Shown: piece by piece, positions 1 to 9,860 of the stretch
Numbering within the stretch: position 1 is the stretch's first letter
Layout of the letters: the number at the start of each line of letters is the position of its first letter
DNA from: Isoetes engelmannii
Lineage: Eukaryota > Streptophyta > Lycopodiopsida > Isoetales > Isoetaceae
Assembly: GCA_011763485.2 (NCBI GenBank)
Contig: JAANSK020287712.1
Location: forward strand, 1-20,188
Direction of reading: 5' to 3'
DNA: 20,188 nucleotides
Notes under the pieces: model-generated
Told to the model about the DNA's origin: nothing
The model's input: the letters and a program-made list of their open reading frames with translations, nothing else
Database searches by the model: none
Program-made: the position numbers and the translations under genes

Positions 1-120
1 GGGGGGGAGGGGGGGGGCAGGGGACAGGCCATAAAGTCGTATTCGATTTTGAGATTTACAAAATAAGTTTGGAAGGGGGGGGGGTTTCAATTTTTGAATT
101 CGAATTCCCCCCCTAGTGTC
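1..120. repeat. G-rich low-complexity tract
   Basis: Runs of 7, 9 and 4 G at 1-24, a further run of about ten G near 76-86, and a C run near 108-114 around a GAATTCGAATTC palindrome. The first block has enough G runs for a G-quadruplex. No coding signal is seen. Confidence 0.6.
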
Positions 121-560
121 ATGTTCATGGGGCATAAATACCTCCCGAAAACATTTTTGGGGGTTCCAAAATTTCACACAACTCCAAACAGATTCTCATG
201 GCGCACTCCACAACAAAGGTGTGTAAATCACATGGGTAGAACACAAATCATGCAGTATTAAATGTATTCATTCTTAGCATGCTGCTAGAGTGCTTGATGT
301 TGTTTAGTGCTTCTGCCTTTGTGAGTAGAATAGGGCACAGGCTACCATGCTCTAGCTCAAATAGTTCTATATAGAAGAGACTGCCATGGCATGAGTTTCC
401 TGAAGTGTAATTGCATGCATGGTGTAGTTGATTCTAGGAAAGTCATAGACTCCAAACTTGGCAGATGGATTCCCTCAACTTATTTCATCAGTCTGAGCCA
501 CTAAACTTGCAATGCCTAGTATGGTGGACATTGCTCTTTCTCCTAGTGGCTTCATTGTGA
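121..560. other. Intergenic DNA, nothing recognised
   Basis: AT-rich sequence with no ORF of note, no clear repeat and no recognisable gene fragment. Confidence 0.5.
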
Positions 561-807
561 TCTCAAATTGGGCGGTCTCCCAATTTGAGAGCAATGGGCC
601 TGAACTTCAGATTAAAAGACCACTACATGGTTGAAAATAGGTATGCATCCAATTTCAGACTACTGCCTACCAACATCCGTCTCCATATTGGATGGCTCCC
701 CAATTTGGTGGTGAACAGTGTCCCCATGCACGTGTCGTCTTCAGGCTAGATCCTCACATGCATACTTGTATCTATACAGAATACTGCTCTACTGATTTTC
801 TCCATCC

Positions 808-819
808 TATAAATAACAC
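808..819 (+). promoter_or_regulatory. TATA-box-like element
   Basis: CTATAAATAACA matches the plant TATA consensus and lies 30 bases upstream of the first ATG of a short ORF (849-1016). It is a sequence match only; the downstream ORF is itself uncertain. Confidence 0.35.
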
Positions 820-848
820 ATCCCTGATGCATTCGCCTCTCATTCACC

Positions 849-1016
849 ATGTCTCGCAATCCGATCACGTCTTGCCCATCTTGCCAATGCTGGTCTTCCT
901 TGCCCCCTCTACCAGAAAATATAGAGTCCATTACGTGCTCTATGAACTACTATGACATTTTTAGATGTGCCCAGAGAAGCTTGCATCTTGATCCATTTCT
1001 GTCATTCTGTGGCTGA
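849..1016 (+). CDS. Short Cys-rich ORF, possible zinc-finger remnant
   Basis: A 55-codon ORF starts at the ATG 30 bases after a TATA-like box. Its N-terminus has a CPSC pair, then an LPPLPENIESITC stretch resembling the core of LSD1-type zinc fingers found at the start of type I metacaspases. The closing CxxC is degraded (CSMN), and the spacing from the second to the third Cys is longer than in the LSD1 consensus as I remember it. A stop follows and no caspase-like domain is found downstream. It may be a broken first exon, a small orphan gene, or chance. No operon or splice context supports it. Confidence 0.2.
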   Translation: MSRNPITSCPSCQCWSSLPPLPENIESITCSMNYYDIFRCAQRSLHLDPFLSFCG

Positions 1017-1689
1017 GGGCCGACATGACAGAAATAATAGGTACACATACCGTATTGTCATCCATCTTGTGTGGGTTCCTGAGCATTATTTTTTTGAAGT
1101 TGATAGAGTGGCATTGCCACCTTCTCATGACGAGGCTGTTGATGAAGCAATGGGTCCTCGGATTGTTCTAACTGCTATGTATGTTATTTAATGAAGAAAC
1201 GGTTTCGTCCTCTGAGTTTTTTGTGTTGATCATATTTGTGTTTTTCGAGTACATTTCATTTGTTCTTCGGAACATTATATTGGGGGACCGCCCAATTTCA
1301 TAATAGTGTTGTCATTTTGTTAGTGCCCTCATTGGACTAAAAAGGCACCTCAAAATGGGCGGCCGCCCAGTTAGGTGCGATATGCTAGGTAGAGCCTTGG
1401 CTTGCCACCTTTTGTGGGACGTCAACTCAAATTGGGCGGCCAAATTGGACTTTCTATCATAGATCCCATCTCTAGAAGCCAAGAAATATACTTTATCCCA
1501 ATCCTTAAAATTGTTCACATAAAATTACAAGTTTTCTTAGTTAAATAATTATTCAAGCAATGAATGTTTTTATGGTGCTGCTACAAAATCATCCAGATTT
1601 CTTGCATATCCTGCAACTGATCTACTCGCTAACATGTGTTTATACCATGGCCGTTAGACCTCAAACCCCTCTTAGGCCTTTTCGACAAT
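1017..1689. other. Intergenic DNA, no gene supported
   Basis: A 79-codon open stretch at 952-1191 has no recognisable domain and no supporting splice sites. Apart from the palindromes listed separately, nothing is assignable. Confidence 0.4.
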
Positions 1690-2579
1690 TGTTAGGTTGT
1701 TAATAATTGGACAATTGCACACACAAAAATACAGACAAAGTTACCATCAAACAACACATAAGCAAGAGCAACGAACAACTCCACTGACCTCTTTCCTCGA
1801 CATTGAATCTTCCAAAGGTTTTATCATTGAGCTCCTACAAAGATTAATCAGCCTTTGAATACCAAATCAAGCTCTTACCAATCAGATTTACACTCCTTTC
1901 AGATAGTCTCTTCAGTTACTCAAAGGTATACGATGCCCTTAATCAAAACACAGCAATAACACATTGTTGTCGATCTGATACACATAAGAAAATAAGCAAC
2001 AACGTCAAGTAACAGATTTAAGCTAAAATTCAACAATCTCCAATCCTTAGGAGAATTAACCAACCAACCGGACTCAATCGACAAGGAATCCTTGTCTTGC
2101 AATTCAACAGGGCTCTATAGTTCTTACAACAAGACAATTCAATCTTACAGAACATTCACTATAAGGAGCTTAAACAAGATGCACGAAAATTCAGATGCCT
2201 CCAAGTAGAGAAATCCTGACCTATTTATATGAGATTACCTTTTGCCAAAAAGACCTTTTGAGGCGAAACCAAAATATCTGGAATAAAAGGAGTAGAAAAA
2301 AGCAAAAGAAGGTTGAAAAGGGCAGCATTGGCCCTTGGATTGTAGATTCGGGTCCTTCTAGACCCTTCTTGTTGCAATTCGGAAGGGTCTGTAAGCAGAG
2401 CTGCATTAGTTTCGTAATAACGAGCTCGTCACCCGTTGTCAGCCGGTGCTTTAGACCTTTATCATTTAGTTGAGAATTTTAACTAATTTAAATGACGATT
2501 GGTTACTAAGACGCATGCCTTTTAAGAGAACCATGTGATAATTGAACCACAACCCCGAGCCGATTTAACAACCATAACA
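1690..2579 (-). mobile_element. LTR of an LTR retrotransposon, 890 bp, minus orientation
   Basis: The unit begins TG and ends CA. Its ends are near-perfect inverted repeats: TGTTAGGTTGTTAA at 1690-1703 and TTAACAACCATAACA at 2565-2579, differing by one inserted base. Read on the minus strand, a TATA box (TATAAATAGG) lies about two fifths of the way in, near 2219-2228. A purine-rich tract abuts the TG end on the minus strand (complement of about 2580-2594), as expected where the interior meets a 3' LTR. It is therefore the 3' LTR of an element whose interior lay to the right. No second LTR copy is seen, so the element is truncated. Family assignment is not possible from the LTR alone. Confidence 0.7.
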
Positions 2580-2597
2580 ATCCTTCCCTTCCCAAGA
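2580..2597 (-). other. Polypurine tract next to the LTR
   Basis: On the minus strand this reads CTTGGGAAGGGAAGGAT directly before the TGTTATGG start of the LTR. Position and composition fit the plus-strand primer site used in LTR retrotransposon replication. Confidence 0.6.
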
Positions 2598-2632
2598 TTA
2601 AATGTCCTCGTCAATCTTGAGGAAAAATGCCT

Positions 2633-2770
2633 CATCTTAATTCCTTATAAGATGTTGCCTCAGTCCTTAGAGGTCTTTCATCTTAAATCCTTATAAGATG
2701 TTACCTCAATCCTTAGAGGTCTTTCATCTTAAATCCTTATAAGATGTTGCCTCAATCCTTAGAGGTCTTG
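2633..2770. repeat. Three tandem copies of a 46-bp unit
   Basis: Copies at 2633-2678, 2679-2724 and 2725-2770 differ at only a few bases, and a partial fourth begins at 2771. Each unit carries two small inverted repeats: CATCTTA with TAAGATG, and CCTC with GAGG. The array lies in the presumed interior of the truncated retrotransposon next to its LTR. Confidence 0.85.
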
Positions 2771-4091
2771 CATCTCCTTTCATTTAGAGATTAGAGGAAT
2801 TTCACAATCCAAGTATAGCCTTTATAGGCCCTCACGAAAAGCATGCAAAGATGATAGCATATGCAACCTTAGATGAATCAATAATCAAAAACTCCACCTG
2901 AGAATTGCTTCAAGTATGAACCGCTGGCCCCTTTGCAATTGCTTGCGCCTCAAAAGATTGGATTCTAGTTCCAAGAACCAAACTGCAGAAGAAGATGCAT
3001 AGTGCAATCAATTCTAACCCAACTTCACTCTTCATGTCATATCTCGCTCATACGGATGAATTTCGGCCTGATCAGATCAAATCCGAAAAGCTTATTCAAA
3101 ATCCTTTCCAGAAAAAGAAAAACCACGCAAAAAAGATCTCTGATCGTCGAATATGATGCTATAAAGTTCAGCCACCAAAACTATCCAGAAATTGCTCCTT
3201 CTGTCTTCATGCTTTGCAAAACCTCCTGCAAAAAGCCTTTTCCAAAGAGGCCAAACCCTTGCTTACATGCTCTCCATGTTGCATGCATGCCAAGCATGCA
3301 TATATACGTACATAAATACGTATATGACTCATCAAGTGGTCAGGACCGTTACAATAGCACATTCAGATCCATTAGATACTAATGCTAGAAAATTGCTCAT
3401 GAGCTACATATATTCATCTGAAATATCACGAGTACATTTCAGATTGCATAATCCTTCCACATTATTCTGGCTTCACGCGAGCATTGCATTATCAAACGTT
3501 GGACCTTAATTGGAGTCCAACAACGTAGGTTTGGAACGAAAGAAATGTTCGCGGCGGCGGCCGCTGCGATAAATTTCTTGTATTTCTAACTTTTTTGAGC
3601 ATGAGATATTTCTCTTTTTCCATTCTTACAATGTTCAATACGTACTAAGTCCTGGGCATGTCCTAATAAATTTTAATATAAAAATGTTCTTGTACTTATG
3701 CATATTTGTAGATTTGCAGAGAAAATATAAGTAACAACAACAATCATTTCAATGCATTTTAAGGGAAGAATAGACTAGAATCTGGCCGAACTTAAGGCTA
3801 GAAGATGGATTCAGCAAAGGAAGATGCTTCAATTCAAAACTGAATTTTTTGCAACACTAATTGGGCATTTTCACAATTGTCATAAAATACAGGGGCATTT
3901 TAAGAATTACGCACAATTACAACTTGCAAAACTATAAGGTAAGAAAATTTGCCTCTTTCAAAAGCACCGAACCCTTTTTTTTTTTTTTTTAATTTAAGCT
4001 CTTATTTGAGTATGTTATCAGCCATCCCCTCAAAATAGGAAAAGAGCCATGCAGGTCCTTTGTCCTCAGAAATGTGGAACGCCGGCCGGTC
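2771..4091. other. Intergenic region upstream of the DUF2045 gene
   Basis: No gene is supported. Open stretches at 3002-3382 and 3192-3509 overlap in different frames and look like chance. Notable points are a GC-rich GCGGCGGCGGCCGC block near 3551-3564 in AT-rich surroundings, and a run of about 18 T starting near 3973. Confidence 0.45.
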
Positions 4092-4098
4092 TATATAA
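4092..4098 (+). promoter_or_regulatory. TATA box of the DUF2045 gene
   Basis: TATATAA lies 56 bases before the predicted start codon at 4154, preceded by GC-rich GCCGGCCGG. With initiation about 30 bases downstream, the 5' leader would be near 30 nt. Transcript ends were not available. Confidence 0.5.
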
Positions 4099-4153
4099 CA
4101 CTATTGTTCCTGGAAACAGTTCTTTAATTGCTGATTAGTTGGCCGCCGATCTA

Positions 4154-7100
4154 ATGGCAGCTGTGCCTTCTAGGTGTTTAAATTCTTGTCCTATAGATTC
4201 ATGCTTGCATCATCTAATGTTGCATTTTTTCTGGATTTAAGTGATGCCCACTGTCCCATGTTTATGCTGCAGCAACTGCTCGCAATCGATTAACTTGTTG
4301 CATTTATCAGGGATGAGCTGCTTGAGATCGTGCGCAAACATTCTCAATTGTTGGGACAAAGTGTCGTCGACCAGAAAGGCCGAACAAGCGATCCTGAGTT
4401 GGATATGAATTTTTGGAGGGAGATATTTGATATGTTCTTTATAAGGGGAGTAGCACAAGAAAGATCAGCCAATGACGATATGGTTTTTTTTGTTCGGTTG
4501 CTGGTGAGTCTTGATTCTTTAGACATTTGTGATCCTTTTTACTTCCTCGTGTTCGGCATGCTGCAACGGACTCTTCTCACACAAATTCCTGCGCTGGGCT
4601 GCTCTCTCTATGTCCTATTTTTGGTTCATTCATTCTGTTCACTTAAAAGCTAAAGTGCAGCAAAAGTTCCATACACTTTATTTAAGAATTTGTGCGATGT
4701 CTAGAGTTTGTGGACATTGGACTAATATTCTCAGTTACTCTCAAAGATATGCCTGGATCTATAATCAACATATAGTAATATTTTCATTCTATGTCTAGCA
4801 CATGCTGAGGGTGCCTTCGAACTACACCTGTCCTTTTTTATGCGTTAGTAGTCTTTCCATTGAGATGCGCTCCTGATACAATTGTTACATCTAAGGGGTT
4901 GCATCTACACTCTCTAATGTAGCCTGCTTTTATATGCTGCAACTGCTGTTGAGAGCCCTGTTTGAGCTATTTAATAGGTAGGCTATCTTGCTCTTTCGAG
5001 CTTCTTGAAGGAAATGGAGGTAGAGCACACATTTATATGTGATTCATAGGAGGTCAAAACCATTGTCTTACTGTTTCTTGATTTGTTAGGGTTCAGAGTA
5101 CATTGCTGGTGACTGTAAGGAGTCAGAATATTTCGCAGAGCAATCTTATTTTGTTCGAAGATGGGCCCCAAAGGTGGGTTATGTGATGGAGTTATTTGCT
5201 TCATTGGTTAATATTTGGTCAAGCACGTACTGTGTAGGTTTAAAGAAGGTTGTATATTCTAGGAACATTATTGACTCTGCCATTTTCATGGCTTGTCCAG
5301 TGCAGCTTGCAAAGGTGATTGGAGAAAGTGATTGGCAGGTTGATTGGCGTCGCTCATTTTACCTAAATCTCATAGCGCATACCAAATATTCATTAACAGT
5401 TGCTATATGCAGGCAAGTTGTTATGACTTTGATGCTGGAAGTTCATACTTAAACTTGGTTTTAGTTAGTGGAAGTGATTATTGCAGTCGGGAAGCATTGC
5501 AGAATCATCAAAAAGTCAGTGCAACACCTTTGGCTCCTGTCTACAAGGTGGAAAGTTTATGCCTTTTTCTTTTCCCTCGTAAGGCCAAGAGATCCGATGT
5601 TCTAAAGGAAACAGATGTGCACAACTTTGTAGAATCAATTGCCTTGAGAGTTAATTATCCTCTATTCTGATATATAATATAAATGTGTTTAACAAACACT
5701 GACACTTGCTAGGATGCAATATAAAGTGCTATGGTGGGGAACTGTGCCTATCATTAATCTCATTGATGGTGCTGAAGTAAGAGATAATGTCCCTTCATTA
5801 GATTTTTACCAATCTGTCATAGTTACTTTTCTTCTTCTTCTCTCTATTCGCTTTAAAGCAAAGCCTGTACACGTGTAGAACTTGGTTTTGGTTGCCATCT
5901 ATGTGCGCTTTTGCATCTTATGGATAACTGAAACAGTCTATAATTTGTTGTTAGACAGTCTTCAGACGCTTGGAGGAATACAGGCAGCTTTGCCAGCGAA
6001 CCTAACGTTGGTTATTTATGGATTGGAATGGGTTCTGCTGCACTGAACGTGCTAGAAAGGATTTTGTAAAAATAAGGATATGGGAGTGGTACTGTGGAAA
6101 GTGCTCTTTGAAATTAGCAGCTCCAATATGAATAGAAGGCTTCTTAAACATCAAATCATCTGTTTTTTAGTTGCTAGCAACCTTTCTAGCTTGATTCTTT
6201 TGGATGTGTAAATGTCTTCTATGAGTAACTCAGAAGTTTCATACACTTAACTCAGAAGTTTCATACATTGTGGTCACTTTGTGGTTAGATATTTTATCTT
6301 GCTACAGAGTCAGCAACTGTTTAGGCAGTAGTTGTGGATGCAAAAATGCTGTAGCAGTTGTCACTTATTACTTTGGATGCTGCAGCATTTAAAAATACTT
6401 ATTATATTCACAGGAGATCGGTGTGCGAACTAGAAAGATATTTAGTAGAGATTACTTTTCATTTTGTCTTACCATATCACATGTCATTATATTGCTTTGA
6501 AGTCATCCATCTTCTTTGTGCTCGACAGGTCACAAAGACGGTTTATGCATCACCAACCCGTGTCAATTTCCAAGTGAACTCGAAGGTAAGAAATACGGTT
6601 TCACCCCTTCTTTGTATTAGTGTATTCTAAGTCATTTTCTGTAGGATACATGTCAGTAAAATATAAACGATGTCACCTAATTTTACAAGCCACATAACTC
6701 CTTCTGACATGCCTAGACTTCCTTTTGCTATTGGAATGCATCTGAGTGCACAATCTCAAGTATGCAGATAATTGCAAATGGTGTAATGAAGGAACAACGC
6801 ACATTGGCAGATAGGTGTGGCTCTGGCGAAGACTCATAGGGTGTTGCTCTTGTGTTATCCTCTCAAAGTATTTGCCTCCACTTATCTTGGCTCATGCTTC
6901 TTGTTAACTTGCTTTTTTCCTTGTCTTGTCATCATCCTTGGCTCTAAATATAAAGCATCACCAATTTTCTTTGCGCTGAAGCTCTGAAAGACACAAGGGT
7001 TGCTTAATGTCTGTGGCGGGATAAAGGAAAGGACGTCTGGCAACTTGTCATGTAGGTCCATTTGCTGTATAGCATGGTAAACTATGAACAGGCGTCTTAG

Positions 7101-9616
7101 GAGTCAAAAAACCATGGTGTAAAGCAGTGAACCAGACATAGCCCGTATTGATGTCAAAAAGTGAGCCTGGACTCATATCAAGATATGACATTGATGAGTA
7201 GAATGAGAGGAGGATTTCAATGTCACAAAGTGAGCTTGGACTCATATAAAGATATGATGAGAGGACTTGACATTGATGACAAGAATGAAAGGAGAATGTT
7301 GGTTTTGATTTTGTAGCTGTGGTTGTAAAGATGTTGTATCGCATGGTTGAGTCAAGAAACCAGGAGATGAAAAAGTGACCTAGATACGGCCTTTATATAT
7401 GTCAAAAATTTACATAGCTATGGACTTGATGACGAGAGTGAGAAGAGACTTTCGGTTTTTATTTTGTAGATGTGGTTGTGAAAAGAAGTCCCATCTTGTG
7501 ATCATCCAAGGCTTGTACTGATTGAACCACCTTACCAGCCAAATAGTTGCTCCTTCAGTTGATCACTAGACCCTTGGCAGTGTTGCAAAATATTTCAAAA
7601 CTGCAGGCCTCAATGCAGATGTCTATGTTAACACTTACCAACGAAATGCTAAACAACACCACAAAGGACGCTTTCGACTTCTGTTCACGGGCTCAAGGGG
7701 CATCACATCTGTTTAACCTCTCATATTTTGGTCTTCTATGTTCCATGTTAGTTGGGTTTTGTCCCAATTATGTGGAACACTTTTATAGATGCACGGGCTA
7801 CATTCTTCTTCTTCATTGAGTTGGGAAGTTGATCTAATTCTTTTGCTTCTTCATTGAGTTGGGAAGTTCATTCAAACTATGCTTAATTTTGATCATCAAC
7901 CCAAGAGTAGTATAAAAAACATCAAGAGAATCTTCTTTTCCATTTGTGGTACGGTTCATTTATGTTTAGCAGTAAAATAAATCGTATGCAACTTAGTTCA
8001 CTTGATAAGAATGGTATTTACCCATGTTCAGCTAATGTAAAATGCTAGAGAAGGCTGGTAGAGCCATTAATTGTATGTTTACTGGTAACCACCGTTGTTA
8101 TTGTGCAGGCTTCAGAAACTATACCAGCTTATCCAGATATTTATTTTGTTGTCGACGATTATGAAGATACTTTCGAAGCTGTGGTGAGCCAACTTTTAAA
8201 GATGTGGCAATTTAGGCTGAGTTGCATCAAAACTATGCGTAACATAGTAAAACATTAGGTTATATTAGCTGTGTACGAATTCAACCTGGTCATAACATTA
8301 GTGATTTTTGCCATAACATATTGAGATAAGTCATGTTGAGTTAAGTCCTATGCCCTTTATGATAAATAAATTCTGGGCCATAGGTTGACTGGGATCACAT
8401 AGACCTCTTTATATTTGTGCGCCTGCTTCTTTATAATTAAATTAAATTAAAAAATCAAATTAAATTGAATTCACGTCGTAACAGGCCCTCAGGTCCATGG
8501 CAAACGATTACAAATTTGAAACTTTAGGTTTCAAACAAGTCCTTGTTTCTCAAACGCAGAAGCAAACTGATATAATTCAGAAGTTCCCATCAGGACTTCC
8601 AATAATCATAGAGATAAGCACCGAGGTCAGGGGAGGTATTGATAATAATGTAGAGAAGGTCATAGATGCAATGTTATGACTTTCGCGTATATCATCGAAG
8701 GCCGGGCAAAATAAAAGAGCATGTTGTTCACAGGTTCTTACAGACGCAGATCATTGTTATTGCGTTCTGCTGAATGCATCTGGAGGAGCAGCCTTTGCCT
8801 CTGGAGAGATGGAGGGTAATGGCCCAGAATCGACGTCCAATTCGTTTGTTCTTTCTGATAAACAGGGATCTGGCACTGCCAAGGTAAGTCATATGATTCT
8901 ATCTGATTCCTGTGATCCTGGACAATGTATTTTGCCTATATTGTTCGCAACCAATGTGGCTTTGACGTAGTTTGTAACAGGTGACACTCTTTTCTGGATT
9001 TGTCAATTATGACATGGTCCATGCTGCATTTGCAGGTTTGCTTTGATTTCCTTTGTGCTTATCTCTTAAATTTTTTATCTCTGCTCTACTTGGACCTTAG
9101 TTTTATTGCAATGTTTGCAGCTGGCAAGTCTGGGTTAAGCAGTTTGCTACATTTGCCACCTTCTTCCGACAGGTCTGAACGGCTTGTGATGCGTGGGCCG
9201 GGGGGTCGAGGAGAAGTTGATGTTATTGTTTCTGGGGTACCAGGTAATGTGGGTCCACTGTCGAAGCTAAGAAAATTATTTATTGGCCTATCTTGCAGGT
9301 GAAACTGATGATAAACCTGAACCTCCATCACCTATTTCGCCATCCAAAGGAGGAGTGAAATTTGCTGTAGGGACAATAATGCGGAGAGCAGTGACAGTGG
9401 CTAAGCATGCTTATGTGGCTGCATCAACATCTAAAGATCCTCAGGAAATACTTCCTCTTCGGTGTTCGTTGCTATCTCTTTCTTTACCTTGGGAAGTTCT
9501 AGCATATGACCTACTGTTTAAGGTGCTTCCTAACTTTTTTTGGGGAAAATCAGATGCTGGATTCTCAAATGCTCAATTGGGTTACGTATGTTTTTGTGCA
9601 GGGATCAAAGAATTGA
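4154..9616 (+). CDS. KIAA0930: KIAA0930/DUF2045 homolog, 12 exons, 387 aa
   Basis: Function is unknown in animals and plants; the family (DUF2045) is conserved across both. Exons: 4154-4173, 4311-4503, 5090-5173, 5306-5412, 5487-5547, 6529-6585, 8109-8183, 8734-8883, 8981-9035, 9121-9243, 9299-9522, 9602-9616. They sum to 1164 nt (387 codons plus stop) with all phases compatible. Family landmarks in order: NDDMVFFVR (about 61-69), VDWRRSFYLNLI (111-122), TVAIC (130-134), KTVYASP (158-164), AYPDIYFVVDDYEDTF (180-195), CVLLNASG (209-216; the family motif as I recall is CVxLxxxD, here ending in G), VTLFSGFVNYD (250-260), RLVMRGPGGRGE (288-299) and a C-terminal LSLPWEVLAYDLL (369-381). Length is close to human KIAA0930, about 400 residues. 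No signal peptide or membrane segment is evident. Exon 1 (MAAVPS plus a split Arg) rests on the TATA box, phase match and a modest donor, so it is the least certain exon. Intron 4 is GC-AG; intron 10 is 55 nt. The last exon encodes only GSKN; without that splice the frame runs to 9675. Confidence 0.85.
7105..7486. repeat. Degenerate repeats inside intron 6
   Basis: Intron 6 (6586-8108) holds three diverged copies of a unit with GTCAAAAAGTGAGC-like and GGACTCATAT-like blocks, then an ATTTTGTAG-TGTGGTTGT block. They lie at about 7105-7216, 7217-7333 and 7350-7486. No coding capacity is supported. The intron is probably expanded by an old non-autonomous insertion. Confidence 0.5.
7808..7868. repeat. 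23-bp direct repeat, period 38
   Basis: The string starting CTTCTTCATTGAG and ending GGGAAGTT occurs at 7808-7830 and again at 7846-7868 within intron 6. Confidence 0.75.
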
Positions 9617-9860
9617 CTCATTGGAAAAATACGTTGTATAATTTCTTCTGTTATAAAATCTCAGGTGCAATCTAGAGATTAAAACCCAACTGTGTTATCA
9701 GGTGAAAATTATTCACATTCTGGCAGAGATAGATTATTGATTGGCCACTTAATTGTTTGTAAATTATTGTTACTCTTAATGATCTCCCTTTTCCTTGATC
9801 GCTCGTGCTAAGTGACCTTTTAACATGTTATAATGAATTGCTTTAAGCTCTTTGTGCATT
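9617..9860. other. Probable 3' UTR of the DUF2045 gene
   Basis: AT-rich sequence after the predicted stop. No AATAAA hexamer stands out, so the polyadenylation site is not placed. Confidence 0.3.

Larger units (their letters stand above)
561..1448. repeat. Dispersed GGGCGG/CCGCCC palindrome family
   Basis: Related hairpin-forming motifs built on CAAATTGGGCGG or its complement recur. 561-590 has perfect 12-bp arms (TCTCAAATTGGG and its complement) around six bases. 683-708 is a weaker version (CTCCCCAATTTGG). 1278-1298 joins ATTGGGGGACCGCCCAATTT. 1356-1369 is a perfect 14-bp palindrome TGGGCGGCCGCCCA, flanked by GCACCT (1345-1350) and AGGTGC (1373-1378), which extend the hairpin. 1428-1448 is CAAATTGGGCGG followed by CCAAATTGG. 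The arms are seen directly; the origin (an old inverted-repeat transposon or a repeat family) is inferred. Confidence 0.6.

Noticed and set aside
952-1191. 79-codon ORF as a gene
   Set aside because: No domain recognised, no start context, and it overlaps other open frames in the same stretch.
2633-2770. CRISPR-like array
   Set aside because: The 46-bp units are contiguous with no unique spacers, and the window is eukaryotic.
3002-3509. Two overlapping ORFs (126 and 105 codons)
   Set aside because: They compete in different frames, have no family features and lie in retrotransposon and intergenic debris.
3547-3591. ATG followed by an Ala run in a GC-rich block as an alternative first exon
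   Set aside because: The frame ends after 14 codons with no GT donor in a matching phase. The ATG at 4154 joins in phase.
5413-5547. Continuous reading ASCYDFDAGSSYLN... as an exon
   Set aside because: It starts in a phase that does not join exon 4 at 5412. The GC-AG intron explains the frame change and gives the family sequence.
8497-8679. 60-codon ORF in intron 7 of the DUF2045 gene
   Set aside because: It is preceded by an acceptor-like CAG, but entry in the required phase hits a stop within nine codons. The family has no insertion here and no domain is recognised.
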